Assembly: GCA_020351875.1 (NCBI GenBank)
Contig: CP070671.1
Span: 515,203 to 579,202 of the forward strand
Reading direction: 5' to 3'
Source: Chromatiales bacterium
GTDB taxonomy: Bacteria; Pseudomonadota; Gammaproteobacteria; Steroidobacterales; GCA-2729495
DNA length: 64,000 nucleotides
Positions 18,838 through 28,135 of this stretch are shown here, piece after piece. The notes under the pieces were generated by a model. It did not search any database, was not told where the DNA came from, and saw only the letters and a program-made list of their open reading frames with translations. Each line of letters begins with the position of its first letter. Position 1 is the first letter of the stretch. Made by a program: the position numbers and the translations under genes.

Positions 18838-20052
18838 CTACCAGCGATAGAAAGGCGCCACGAAGCCGGCGGGGAACTCGTCCTGCCCGCGCGGTAGCTC
18901 CACGAAACCGTCGCTGCCCGCCAGACTGACGAAGTCGCCCGAGGTATTGGTGGGCCGGGGCACCGCGAGCTGTTCCCCTGCGTCATTGGTGACCAGCACG
19001 ACGGGCAGGAAGCAGGTCAGGTCGGGTTTGAAGTCGAAGGTTTCAGCCAGCCGTGTTCGCGGCGCTGTCACCTGTTGCACGCCAAGGGCCTTTAGCAGCG
19101 CCGGGCACGCATAGCGGACGAAACAAACCAGGCTCGACACCGGGTTGCCAGGCAGCGCGAATACCGGCTGGCCGGCCGCACTCATCCCGAACCACATCGG
19201 CAGGCCGGGCCGTTGCAGCACCTTGTGGAACACGAGCTCTACGCCGAGTTCCGCCATGATCTGCGGGACGTAGTCGTACTTGCCCATGGACACCCCACCG
19301 CTGAGCACCAGCACGTCGCTGTCGTCATGCAGTGTTTTCACGGCGGCGCGCATGGCCTCCAGGTCGTCCGGCAGCCGCGCGCGCGTGATGCGCTCGCAGC
19401 CCCGCCGCTGCAGGGCCGCAGCGATCGCCCAGTCGTTCGAGGCGCGAATCTGGAAATCGGCCATGGGTGCGCCGATGTCCACCAGTTCGTCACCCGTCGA
19501 TACCACCGCGACCCGCGGCCACTGCGCCACGCGTATCGTGGTCTTGCCTGCCACGGTCAGGACTGCCATCTCCGGCACGCCCAGGCGAGTGCCCGCGCCG
19601 AGTATCACGTCGCCGCCAGCGTGATCGGAACCGCGACGGTGAATGAACTGCCCGGCTTCCGGCTGGGAGCCATTCTCGAGCGTCGCCCAGCCGTCCGCCA
19701 CGGCAATGCGCTCTACCGGGACAATCGTGTCGGCATCTTTGGGCAGCATCGCGCCGGTCATGATCTCCACGCAGGCGTCGTCGGCCCCAAGGGTCAGCGC
19801 GGCCGCGCCCGCGGCCTGCGTGCCGCCGATTCGAAAGCGCCTGTGACCCGCCGTCAGCCCCGCAGACCGAAGCGCGATGCCATCCATCGTGACCCGGTCG
19901 AAAGGTGGCTGATCGCGCTCCGCGTGCAGGGTTTCGCGCAGAATGTGGCGGTGCGCAGCCGCCAGCGGAATCTCCACGGCCGGGTATTCGGGCAACCGTG
20001 ACTCCACCAGCGCCGCCGCGTCGGCGACGTCGATCCTGCGCCTGGCATTCAT
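18838..20052 (-). CDS. moeA: Molybdopterin molybdenumtransferase
   Basis: MoeA inserts molybdate into adenylylated molybdopterin. Motifs seen are PPFDRVTMDGIAL near residue 49, EIMTGAMLPKDADTIVPVE, VSTGDEL, SGGVSMGKYDYVP and ALPGNPVSSLVCF, all typical. At 404 aa the length is normal. Its start overlaps the xdhC stop as ATGA, and the quinone oxidoreductase gene is just upstream of xdhC, so the three form an operon on the minus strand, opposite moaA. Confidence 0.95.
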   Translation of the reverse strand: MNARRRIDVADAAALVESRLPEYPAVEIPLAAAHRHILRETLHAERDQPPFDRVTMDGIALRSAGLTAGHRRFRIGGTQAAGAAALTLGADDACVEIMTGAMLPKDADTIVPVERIAVADGWATLENGSQPEAGQFIHRRGSDHAGGDVILGAGTRLGVPEMAVLTVAGKTTIRVAQWPRVAVVSTGDELVDIGAPMADFQIRASNDWAIAAALQRRGCERITRARLPDDLEAMRAAVKTLHDDSDVLVLSGGVSMGKYDYVPQIMAELGVELVFHKVLQRPGLPMWFGMSAAGQPVFALPGNPVSSLVCFVRYACPALLKALGVQQVTAPRTRLAETFDFKPDLTCFLPVVLVTNDAGEQLAVPRPTNTSGDFVSLAGSDGFVELPRGQDEFPAGFVAPFYRW

Positions 20053-21122
20053 GCCGGGGAGTCTAGCGGACCGGGTGCCCTGGCGAAGTGCGCCTGGATT
20101 TCGGCGGTCACCGCCAGCGCGATGGTTTCCGGAGCATCCGCGCCAATGTCCAGGCCCACCGGTCCGTGCAGCCGCGGCTCCAGTGCCAGGCCGTCGGCGG
20201 CCAGTTCGCGGACCAGCCGGTCCCGCCGCGCGCGCGGCCCGAGCAGGCCGACGTAGGCCGGCCCGTTGCCTGCAAGTTCGCGAAGGTGTTCGCGGTCCGA
20301 GTCCAGGTGGTGGGTCATGACGACAGCGGCGTGAAATTCAGCGGGGTTCCGATGGGCGCCGAGGGATCCGGCCCGCGCTTCGATGCGCGCATCGGCCGCC
20401 TCGAGGCCGGGAGCCTGCAGGTAGGCCGGCCGGTGATCCGTAACCGTCACCCGCCAGCCAAGTTCCGCGGCGAGCCGCACCAGCGGCACCGCATCCGGCC
20501 CCGCGCCGATCACGAGCAATCGCGGGACCGGGGCCACTGCGGCATGCAGCACCTGCAGGGTTTTGCCTGCCGCCGACACGGCGTGGAGGCCGGGCCGGCT
20601 GCCAGGCGCGAGGGCCTGGCCCACGGCCTCCGCGGCCACGGCATCCATGTCCGAGTGGCTGATGCCCGCAGCGGCCTGCAGCCATGTCGCCCCTGGCGGG
20701 ATCGCTGGCGTGGAACTCTCGGTGACGATACCCAGCCGGCCGCCCGCGAAGCTCCGGTGACAGGCCGCAATGTCCAGGTACGGCTGGTAGTGATGTTCCG
20801 CATCGAGCCGTTGCACCAGCAGCCGCAGCAGTCCGTTGCAGCCGATACCCAGCCCCCAGATTTCGTCCGCTTCATCGCGCAGATCGTAGGTCAGTAGCTT
20901 CGGGTCACCGCCGGCAATGACCTCGCTCGCGTGCACGGCCAGGTCCCCTTCGAGGCAGCCACCGCTCACCAGGCCGTGATAGTCACCGTTGTCGGCCACC
21001 AGCATCCGGTGGCCCGGCTTGGTGTAAGTGGAGCCCTCGGTGTCGACAACGGTAATCAGCGCGAGCCGGCGCCCCGCCCATCGCCATTCATCGAAGGCGC
21101 TGATCGTGCTGAGCAGACTCAT
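20049..21122 (-). CDS. XdhC family maturation factor
   Basis: XdhC/CoxF proteins bind Moco, help it become sulfurated and insert it into molybdenum hydroxylases such as xanthine dehydrogenase. The N-terminal XdhC_CoxI part has TVVDTEGSTYTKPGHRMLV and SGGCLEGDLA. The C-terminal Rossmann part has LLVIGAGPDAVPLVRLAAELGW and MTHHLDSDREHL. Its presence implies a molybdenum hydroxylase in this organism. The only related subunit in the window is the 2Fe-2S protein at 33491-34003. It overlaps moeA. Confidence 0.88.
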   Translation of the reverse strand: MSLLSTISAFDEWRWAGRRLALITVVDTEGSTYTKPGHRMLVADNGDYHGLVSGGCLEGDLAVHASEVIAGGDPKLLTYDLRDEADEIWGLGIGCNGLLRLLVQRLDAEHHYQPYLDIAACHRSFAGGRLGIVTESSTPAIPPGATWLQAAAGISHSDMDAVAAEAVGQALAPGSRPGLHAVSAAGKTLQVLHAAVAPVPRLLVIGAGPDAVPLVRLAAELGWRVTVTDHRPAYLQAPGLEAADARIEARAGSLGAHRNPAEFHAAVVMTHHLDSDREHLRELAGNGPAYVGLLGPRARRDRLVRELAADGLALEPRLHGPVGLDIGADAPETIALAVTAEIQAHFARAPGPLDSPA

Positions 21123-21129
21123 GCCGGCC

Positions 21130-22158
21130 TCAGTGGCCGGTGGTCAGCACGAGTTTCCCCATGGCCTCGTTGGCTTCGAGTATCCGGTGGGCTTGCGCAG
21201 CCTGTTCCAGCGGCATGATGTCCTGGATCACGGGTGCGAGGTTGCCCGCATCGAGGTGCGGCCAGACCCACTCTTCGAGTGCGGCGGCAATTTCGCCTTT
21301 TTCTGCCGGCAACCGATTGCGCAGTGTCGACGCGGTAATGGTCAGGCGCTTGGTCAGCATGCGGCCGAGGTCCAGTTTGCCCGTGGCGCCACCCAGCACG
21401 CCGATCACGACCAGGCGACCTTCCGTCGCCAGCAGCCGCAGGTTGTCTTCCAGGTAGTTGCCGCCGACGATGTCCAGGATCAGGTCGACACCGCGCCCGT
21501 CGGTCAGCGGCTTGAGCACGTCGACGAAATTCTCGTCGCGGTAATTCACGGCCCGTTCTGCCCCGAGATCTTCGGCCAGTTGTCGCTTCGCGTCGCTGCC
21601 CGCCGTGGCGAACACGCGGGCCCCGAAGGTGCGCGCGAGCTGAATGGCTGTGGTCCCGATACCGCTGGCCCCGCCATGGACCAGCACCACGTCGTCGCAT
21701 TCGAGCCGGCCGCGGTCGAAGAGATTGCTCCAGCAGGTAAACAGCGCTTCGGGCAGCGCCGCTGCATATTCGATATCCATTTCTGCCGGTACGGGTAAGC
21801 ACAGCTCGGCCGACGCGGTGCAGTATTCTGCATAGCCGCCGCCGCTCAGCAGGGTGCAGACGCGGTCGCCGTAGCGCAGGTCCGGGACGTCGGGCCCTTT
21901 GGCGACGACGGTGCCGGACACTTCCAGGCCGGGCAGGTCGGAAGCGCCGGCCGGCGGTGGGTACAGGCCACGGCGTTGCAGGCAGTCCGGGCGATTGATA
22001 CCGGCTGCGGCAACGCGAATCAGGACTTCGCCGTGACCAGGCTTGGGCAACGGACGCGTGGAGGTGGAGAGCACATCGGGAGGACCGTGACGGCTGATCT
22101 CCACTACCCGCATCCGCTCGGGCAGCGGAGCGTGGGTCATGTTGTTGTTGTTGTCCAA
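21130..22158 (-). CDS. NAD(P)H:quinone oxidoreductase (zeta-crystallin/PIG3-like)
   Basis: A zinc-free member of the medium-chain dehydrogenase family. Motifs are the N-terminal MRVVEISRHGPPDVL, VAAAGINRPDCLQRRGLYPPP, LVHGGASGIGTTAIQLA (nucleotide binding) and LDIVGGNYLEDNLR. Relatives transfer one electron or a hydride from NADPH to quinones and are often stress-related. The start may be the ATG at 22158 or the one at 22140, with an odd run of four asparagine codons between them. It leads the minus-strand operon with xdhC and moeA, and its connection to Moco is only by position. Confidence 0.9.
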   Translation of the reverse strand: MDNNNNMTHAPLPERMRVVEISRHGPPDVLSTSTRPLPKPGHGEVLIRVAAAGINRPDCLQRRGLYPPPAGASDLPGLEVSGTVVAKGPDVPDLRYGDRVCTLLSGGGYAEYCTASAELCLPVPAEMDIEYAAALPEALFTCWSNLFDRGRLECDDVVLVHGGASGIGTTAIQLARTFGARVFATAGSDAKRQLAEDLGAERAVNYRDENFVDVLKPLTDGRGVDLILDIVGGNYLEDNLRLLATEGRLVVIGVLGGATGKLDLGRMLTKRLTITASTLRNRLPAEKGEIAAALEEWVWPHLDAGNLAPVIQDIMPLEQAAQAHRILEANEAMGKLVLTTGH

Positions 22159-22255
22159 AATGCGTCCGGTGCATTATACCTCGCCCGTTATGTTGATCGT
22201 TCCGTTTTTGATGCGTGTTAGCGTATTTTTTTCCGACACTTAGCAAAGTTTTTTC

Positions 22256-23296
22256 ATGTCCGAACTTGACATAATAACCATCCATCCCCGGGCCCAACTA
22301 GTCGACCGGCGGCAGCGGCCCCTGCAGGATCTGCGCATTTCGGTCATGGACCGCTGCAATTTCCGTTGCCCGTACTGCATGCCCGAGGACAAGTATCACA
22401 AGGACTTCCGGTTCCTGCAGAGCCACGAGCGCCTGTCCTTTGACGAAATCACGCGCCTGGCTCGGCTGTTTGCGGGCCTGGGTGTGCGCAAGTTGCGCAT
22501 CACCGGCGGGGAGCCCCTGTTGCGCCCGGAATTGCCCGACCTGATCAGCGACCTGCACCAGATCGATGGTATCGACGACGTAGCACTGACTACGAACGGC
22601 ATCCTGCTAGGGCAGCAGGCGGCCGCGCTGAAGGCCGCCGGGCTCGACCGGGTGACTGTCAGCCTGGATGCCCTGGACCCCGAGATCTTCGCAGCGATGA
22701 GCGGCGGGCGCGGCAGTCCGGACAAGGTGCTCGACAGCATCGACGAGGCCCGGGAGGCGGGGCTCGTGCCCATCAAGATCAACACCGTGGTGAAGCGGGG
22801 TGTGAATGACCATGCGGTGCTGGAACTGCTGGAGCGCTTCCGGCACACCGGCGTGATCGTGCGCTTTATCGAGTACATGGACGTGGGCACCATCAACCAC
22901 TGGCAGGCGGGCGAGACGGTGCCTTCGGCGGAACTGGTGGAACTGATCAATGCCTGCTGGCCCATCGAGCCGATGGAGCCCAGCTATCATGGCGAGGTCG
23001 CGCGCCGGCATCGCTTCAGCGACGGGGCGGGGGAACTCGGCTTTATTTCATCGGTCAGCGCGCCGTTCTGTGGCTCCTGCACTCGGGCGCGACTGTCGTC
23101 CGACGGCCAGCTGTTCACCTGCCTGTTTGCCTCCCGGGGCACTGACCTGCGCGGGCCCCTGCGCGCCGGCGCCGACGATGCCGGCCTGCTGGAACTGGTG
23201 CAGAGCGCGTGGCAGCGCCGCGACGATCGCTACAGCGAATTGCGCAGCCGCACCGGAGGCGGCGAAAAGGTGGAGATGTACTACATCGGCGGGTGA
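22256..23296 (+). CDS. moaA: GTP 3',8-cyclase
   Basis: MoaA is the radical-SAM enzyme that starts molybdopterin synthesis from GTP. The SAM-cluster cysteines are at 34, 38 and 41 (CNFRCPYC). The second 4Fe-4S cluster uses Cys272, Cys275 and Cys289 (CGSCTRARLSSDGQLFTC). The protein ends in the double-glycine tail IGG needed for catalysis. At 346 aa the length is typical. It is divergent from the quinone oxidoreductase-xdhC-moeA operon across a short AT-rich gap. Confidence 0.96.
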   Translation: MSELDIITIHPRAQLVDRRQRPLQDLRISVMDRCNFRCPYCMPEDKYHKDFRFLQSHERLSFDEITRLARLFAGLGVRKLRITGGEPLLRPELPDLISDLHQIDGIDDVALTTNGILLGQQAAALKAAGLDRVTVSLDALDPEIFAAMSGGRGSPDKVLDSIDEAREAGLVPIKINTVVKRGVNDHAVLELLERFRHTGVIVRFIEYMDVGTINHWQAGETVPSAELVELINACWPIEPMEPSYHGEVARRHRFSDGAGELGFISSVSAPFCGSCTRARLSSDGQLFTCLFASRGTDLRGPLRAGADDAGLLELVQSAWQRRDDRYSELRSRTGGGEKVEMYYIGG

Positions 23297-23338
23297 CCGG
23301 GCTCGTGCCATGAGCCCGCGCGTTGTTATCGTCATGTA

Positions 23339-26300
23339 GTGAGCGCCAGCCTGTTTCATCCGGCCGTTGCCCGCTGGTTCGAGAGCCACTTTCCGGCGCC
23401 GACCCCCGTGCAGGCCCGGGCCTGGCCGGTGATTCATGCTGGCCGGCACGCGCTGATGGCCGCGCCCACCGGCTCGGGCAAGACCCTGGCGGCGTTTCTC
23501 GCCGTGATCGACCAGCTGGTTCGCGATGGTGAAGTCTTTGGTTTGCCGGATGAAACCCGGGTACTTTATATCAGTCCAATCAAGGCGTTATCGAATGATA
23601 TTCAGGTAAATTTAGAGCAACCGCTCGCGGCGATCCAGGCCGCACTCGGCGCCTTCAGCCCGCTGGTCATTCGCACTGCCGTACGCACGGGCGACACGTC
23701 GGCGACGGCGCGCGCGCGCATGCGTCGCCAGCCGCCCCATATCCTGGTTACGACACCGGAGTCGCTGTACATCCTCCTCACGTCGGCGTCCGGGCGCGAC
23801 ATGTTGCGCACGGTGCGCACGGTCATCCTGGACGAACTGCACGCGCTCGCAGGCACGAAGCGCGGCGCGCACCTGGGCCTGTCCCTGGAGCGCCTGGAAA
23901 GTCTTTGCCACCAGGCGCCGAACCGGGTGGGTATTTCCGCCACGCAGAAACCCATGCAGGCCATGGCCCGGTTCCTGCTCGGCAACCGGGAAGCGCCCTG
24001 CGAAATCATCGACACGGGGCACGTGCGTGACCGGGACCTGGCACTGGAACTGCCGGCCTCGCCGCTGCAACCCGTCATGGCAACGGAAGTGTGGGCCGAG
24101 ATTTACGACCGGCTCGCGGACCTGGGCCGGGGGCATCGCACGACCCTGGTGTTCGTGAACACGCGACGGCTCGCCGAGCGCGTCGCCCGGCACCTGGCAG
24201 AGCGCCTCGGTGAGGACGCCGTGTCGGCCCATCACGGCAGCCTCGCCAGGGAACATCGCCTGCGCGCGGAGCAGCGCCTGAAGGCCGGCGAACTGACCGT
24301 GCTGGTCGCAACGGCGTCGCTGGAACTCGGTATCGACATCGGTGATGTCGACCTGGTCTGCCAGCTGGGTTCGCCCCATGCAATCGCCACTTTCCTGCAG
24401 CGCGTGGGGCGCTCCGGTCATGATGTGCAGGCGTTGCCGAAGGGCCGGCTGTTTCCACTGTCGCGCGATGACCTGGTGCAGTGCACGGCCCTGCTGTGCG
24501 CGGTCCGGGCGGGCGAACTCGACACGCTGGAAAGCTGCGGCGCCGCGACGGACGTGCTGGCCCAGCACATCGTGGCCGAGACCGCCGCGCAGGAGTGGCA
24601 GGCTGACGATCTCTACGCGTGCTGTCGACGGGCCTGGCCTTACCGGGACCTGGCGAGAAGCGACTTCGACGCCGTGATCGGTATGCTCGCAGAGGGCTAC
24701 AGCACGCGGCGCGGTCGCCAGGGCCGGTTCCTGCACCTGGATGCGATCAACGGCCGGCTGCGCGGCCGGCGCGGCGCCCGCCTGGTCGCGATCACCAACG
24801 GGGGCGCTATTCCCGACCAGTTCGACTACGACGTGAGGCTCCTGCCCGCCGATCTGCCCGTCGGCACGCTGAACGAAGATTTTGCCTTCGACAGTTCGCC
24901 AGGCGACATCTTCCAGCTCGGCAACGTGTCGTACCGGATCCTGAAGGTGGAAACCGGCACGGTCTACGTGGAGGACGCCCACGGCGCGCCGCCGAGCATT
25001 CCGTTCTGGTTCGGCGAGGCACCGGGCCGCACCGCCGAACTGTCGCAGGCGGTTTCCGACCTGCGGCAAAAGGCGGCCGACTGCCTGGACCAGGGTGGCG
25101 ATGTCTTGCGCCGGTGGCTGGAAAGCGATGCCGCGCTGCCCGCTGCTGCCGCAGCCCAGCTCACGGAATACCTGGGTGCCAGCCATGCGGCGCTGGGTGG
25201 TTTGCCCACGCACAGGCGCATCGTGTTCGAGCGTTTCTTCGACGAGCTGGGGGACATGCACCTGGTGATTCATTCACCGTTCGGCTCGCGCGTGAACCGG
25301 GCCTGGGGACTTGCGCTGCGCAAGCGTTTCTGCCGCAAGTTCAACTTCGAACTGCAGGCGGCGGCGCTGGAAGACAGTATCGTGCTGTCGCTTGGCCCGA
25401 CCCACAGCTTCCCCCTGGCCGAGGTGGCGAACTACCTGCACCCGGACACCGTGCGCAACGTGCTGACGCAGGCCCTGCTCACCGCCCCGGTGTTTCCGAA
25501 CCGCTGGCGCTGGGTGGCGACCACCGCGCTGGCCGTGCGCCGAAACCGCAACGGCAAGAAAGTCCCGCCACAATTTCAGCGCAGCGACGCGGAAGACCTG
25601 CTGGCGGTGATTTTCCCGGACCAGCTGGCCTGTGCCGAGAACCTGGCTGGCGAGCGTGAAGTGCCTGACCATCCCCTTGTCGAGCAGGCCATCGGCGATT
25701 GCCTGCACGAGCTGATGGATGTGGCCGGCCTGGAAAAGCTGCTGCAGGCGCTGCGCGGCGGTGACATCGAGCTGGTCACGCGGGATCTGGCGGCCGCGTC
25801 GCCGCTGGCCCAGGAAGTCATCAATGCCCGGCCTTACGCCTTCCTGGATGACGCGCCGGCGGAAGAGCGGCGCACGCGTGCGATACGCCACCGGCATGTC
25901 ATGAACCCGGTCGATGCGGCTGAACTGGCCCGACCGGACCCGGCGGCTATTGCCCGGGTGCGGACTGAAGCCTGGCCCGTCGCGCGCGACCCGGATGAAT
26001 TGCATGACGCCCTGGTGCTGAGCGGGTTCCTCGCAACCGCGGAAGCCGCTGCCGCGTGGCACCCGTTATTCGCCGAGCTGCAACGGCAGGGGCGGGCCAG
26101 CGAAGTCACACCGCCCGGGGGCGAAACGCTGTGGGTGGCCAGCGAACGGGCGCCGCTGCTGGCGGCGGCTTGCCCGTCAAGGCCCGGGTCGGCGCCGGAC
26201 CCGTCGGCATTGGCTGAATTGCTGAGGCGGCGGCTTGAGAGCCTGGGTCCCGTCACTGCCCAGGCTCTGGGCAGGCCATTGGGCTTAGTGGCAGAACAGA

Positions 26301-27559
26301 TTAACTTAGTTCTACAAAATCTTGAAACAGAAGGTTTTGTAGTACGTGGATATTTTGACAGCCAGCCGCCGGCCGAACTCGAGTGGTGCGAACGTCGGCT
26401 GCTGGCGCGCATTCATCGGCGCACGCTGAAAAGCCTGCGCAAGCAAATCGAACCGGTGTCGCCGGCGGTCTTCATGCGGTTCCTGTTTCGTCGCCACGGG
26501 CTGACCGGTGAGCGTGGCGCTGGCCTGCCTGGGCTGGGCGCCGCGCTGGCCTGTCTGCGTGGCTGCGCATTGCCGGCGCGGGCCTGGGAGCGGCAGCTGC
26601 TGCCGGCCCGCACGGACGACTACGCGCCCGCGATGCTCGACGGCTTGATGGCCAGCGGGCAGTTCGCCTGGTTTCGTCCCGCCGCATCGGCAGCCGGCCC
26701 CGGCGCCACCGTGCGCAACACGCCGATTGTCATCGTCCCGCGCAGCGAACTGACGGTCTGGCGCAACCTGCTGGCGGCCAACGAGTCGGGGCCGGGGGCA
26801 TTGGCGACCAACGCCGCTCGAATCCAGCAGGCCCTGGTCGCCAATGGCGCGCTGTTTTTTGCCGACCTGCTCGGCGTGACCGGGCTGAACACGGCGCAGG
26901 CAGAAGCCGGCCTGGGCGAACTGGTGGCGCAGGGCGTGGTGACCTGCGACGGGTTCGCGGGTCTGCGGGCGTTGATCGCGCCGGCGCAGCAGCGCCGGCG
27001 GATGCCGGCGGCCGTCGAACAGGCCGGCCGATGGTCCCTGGTCGGCGTCGCGCAGCAGCTGGACGCCACGGTCGCTGCCGACATTGCGGCCCGCGCGCTG
27101 CTGGACCGCTATGGGGTGGTCTTTCGCGCGCTGCTGAAGCGCGAATCGGCTCAGATGCCGCCATGGCGGGACCTGGTGCAGGTGTTGCGGCGCTTCGAGG
27201 CCCGCGGTGAAGTTCGCGGCGGTCGCTTCGTGGCCGGTTTTGGTGGCGAACAGTTTGCGTGGCCCGGTGCGGTGGATGCGCTGCGTCGGGCGCGACGGGC
27301 TGACCAGCACGTCGAAGTGCTGGTTGCCGGCGTGGACCCGCTGAACCTCACCGGCATCATCACCCCCGGGCAACGGGTGCCGGCCAGGGCCGGCAATCGG
27401 GTGCGATACGAGGGCGGTGTGCCCGTGGCCGGCCGCATTGCCGGCAAGCACGTGGCGCTGGTCGCTGGTGCAGTTGCCGCCGAACGGTCGTTGCCTGCAA
27501 TCCCGCTGCGCCCGGTTGCCGCCGGGCCTTATCTTTCCAGTCCTGCCCGCGCCGGCTGA
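23339..27559 (+). CDS. lhr: ATP-dependent helicase Lhr
   Basis: Large helicase-related protein, a superfamily 2 enzyme thought to act in DNA repair. The RecA-like core has Walker A APTGSGKT at about residue 42, the DELH box in VILDELHALAG, SATQKP, and HHGSLAREHR with LQRVGRSGH (motif VI). Winged-helix and Lhr-core parts follow, then a long C-terminal domain. The 1406 aa and this domain order match the long Lhr form. The GTG start at 23339 gives the expected short lead. Two unusually AT-rich codon patches lie at about 23570-23615 and 26283-26356. Confidence 0.94.
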   Translation: MSASLFHPAVARWFESHFPAPTPVQARAWPVIHAGRHALMAAPTGSGKTLAAFLAVIDQLVRDGEVFGLPDETRVLYISPIKALSNDIQVNLEQPLAAIQAALGAFSPLVIRTAVRTGDTSATARARMRRQPPHILVTTPESLYILLTSASGRDMLRTVRTVILDELHALAGTKRGAHLGLSLERLESLCHQAPNRVGISATQKPMQAMARFLLGNREAPCEIIDTGHVRDRDLALELPASPLQPVMATEVWAEIYDRLADLGRGHRTTLVFVNTRRLAERVARHLAERLGEDAVSAHHGSLAREHRLRAEQRLKAGELTVLVATASLELGIDIGDVDLVCQLGSPHAIATFLQRVGRSGHDVQALPKGRLFPLSRDDLVQCTALLCAVRAGELDTLESCGAATDVLAQHIVAETAAQEWQADDLYACCRRAWPYRDLARSDFDAVIGMLAEGYSTRRGRQGRFLHLDAINGRLRGRRGARLVAITNGGAIPDQFDYDVRLLPADLPVGTLNEDFAFDSSPGDIFQLGNVSYRILKVETGTVYVEDAHGAPPSIPFWFGEAPGRTAELSQAVSDLRQKAADCLDQGGDVLRRWLESDAALPAAAAAQLTEYLGASHAALGGLPTHRRIVFERFFDELGDMHLVIHSPFGSRVNRAWGLALRKRFCRKFNFELQAAALEDSIVLSLGPTHSFPLAEVANYLHPDTVRNVLTQALLTAPVFPNRWRWVATTALAVRRNRNGKKVPPQFQRSDAEDLLAVIFPDQLACAENLAGEREVPDHPLVEQAIGDCLHELMDVAGLEKLLQALRGGDIELVTRDLAAASPLAQEVINARPYAFLDDAPAEERRTRAIRHRHVMNPVDAAELARPDPAAIARVRTEAWPVARDPDELHDALVLSGFLATAEAAAAWHPLFAELQRQGRASEVTPPGGETLWVASERAPLLAAACPSRPGSAPDPSALAELLRRRLESLGPVTAQALGRPLGLVAEQINLVLQNLETEGFVVRGYFDSQPPAELEWCERRLLARIHRRTLKSLRKQIEPVSPAVFMRFLFRRHGLTGERGAGLPGLGAALACLRGCALPARAWERQLLPARTDDYAPAMLDGLMASGQFAWFRPAASAAGPGATVRNTPIVIVPRSELTVWRNLLAANESGPGALATNAARIQQALVANGALFFADLLGVTGLNTAQAEAGLGELVAQGVVTCDGFAGLRALIAPAQQRRRMPAAVEQAGRWSLVGVAQQLDATVAADIAARALLDRYGVVFRALLKRESAQMPPWRDLVQVLRRFEARGEVRGGRFVAGFGGEQFAWPGAVDALRRARRADQHVEVLVAGVDPLNLTGIITPGQRVPARAGNRVRYEGGVPVAGRIAGKHVALVAGAVAAERSLPAIPLRPVAAGPYLSSPARAG
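26312..26342 (+). repeat. Inverted repeat inside lhr
   Basis: CTACAAAA (26312-26319) and TTTTGTAG (26335-26342) match perfectly, and an inner CTT/AAG extends the pairing after one mismatch. It sits in the AT-rich patch of lhr. It may be an incidental result of codon choice or a real structural element; no function can be assigned. Confidence 0.4.
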
Positions 27560-27625
27560 CCCGTCCCGCGTTTCGGGGCGGGCCGCCAACGGGCAAGCCG
27601 CCGCCTGCAAACTGGAGACGAGACG

Positions 27626-28024
27626 ATGGATTTCAGTGAGATCGAGAGCGCGAACGAGACGCTTGTGAACGACTTCTGCCGCGACTGGTCGTTGCGCGAT
27701 GCGGACGCGCTGGCCAAATACCTGGCCGAAGACCTGGTCTACCAGATCGCGCCGGGCCAGCCGCTGATCGAGAGCTATGAACAGTTCCGCACGCAGATGG
27801 GGCCGTTCATGCAGCGCATGGAATCCATTCGCTGGGACATCCTGCGCTCGCACGCGGTGGGGCCGCTTGTGCTCAATGAGCGCATCGACCATTTCAATGC
27901 ACCGGACGGGTCGCAGGCACCGAGCATGCGCTTTCACGTCGCCGGTCATTTCCTGGTCCAGGACGGCAAGATCCAGGTCTGGAAAGACTGGCCGATGCCC
28001 GGCGCCAAACAGGTGGTCGGCTGA
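27626..28024 (+). CDS. SnoaL/limonene-1,2-epoxide hydrolase-like protein
   Basis: A 132-aa NTF2-like cone-fold protein. The catalytic Asp-Arg-Asp triad of limonene-1,2-epoxide hydrolase appears to be present as Arg86 and Asp88 in NERIDHF and Asp121 in WKDWP, with spacing close to the Rhodococcus enzyme. Hydrolysis of an epoxide is therefore plausible but not shown. The ATG at 27626 has GGAGACGAG upstream. It precedes an FAD oxidase and two DUF1838 genes on the same strand, suggesting a small catabolic pathway. The substrate is unknown. Confidence 0.75.
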   Translation: MDFSEIESANETLVNDFCRDWSLRDADALAKYLAEDLVYQIAPGQPLIESYEQFRTQMGPFMQRMESIRWDILRSHAVGPLVLNERIDHFNAPDGSQAPSMRFHVAGHFLVQDGKIQVWKDWPMPGAKQVVG

Positions 28025-28135
28025 AGCCGGTCACGCCGCCAGCTGGCGAAACTGGTAGCCTTAGGGATTGCCCTGCGGCAGTGCCCGGACGCGCGCCGGG
28101 TTGATGCGAAGCTATCTCTAGAGAGAACATCAAGA

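Noticed and set aside
22159-22255. Moco riboswitch before moaA
   Set aside because: The gap is only 97 bp, AT-rich and shared with a divergent gene; no Moco-RNA core could be recognised.
27568-27590. Terminator after lhr
   Set aside because: A GC-rich stem with one wobble is present but no T-run follows, so it is not strong enough to call.
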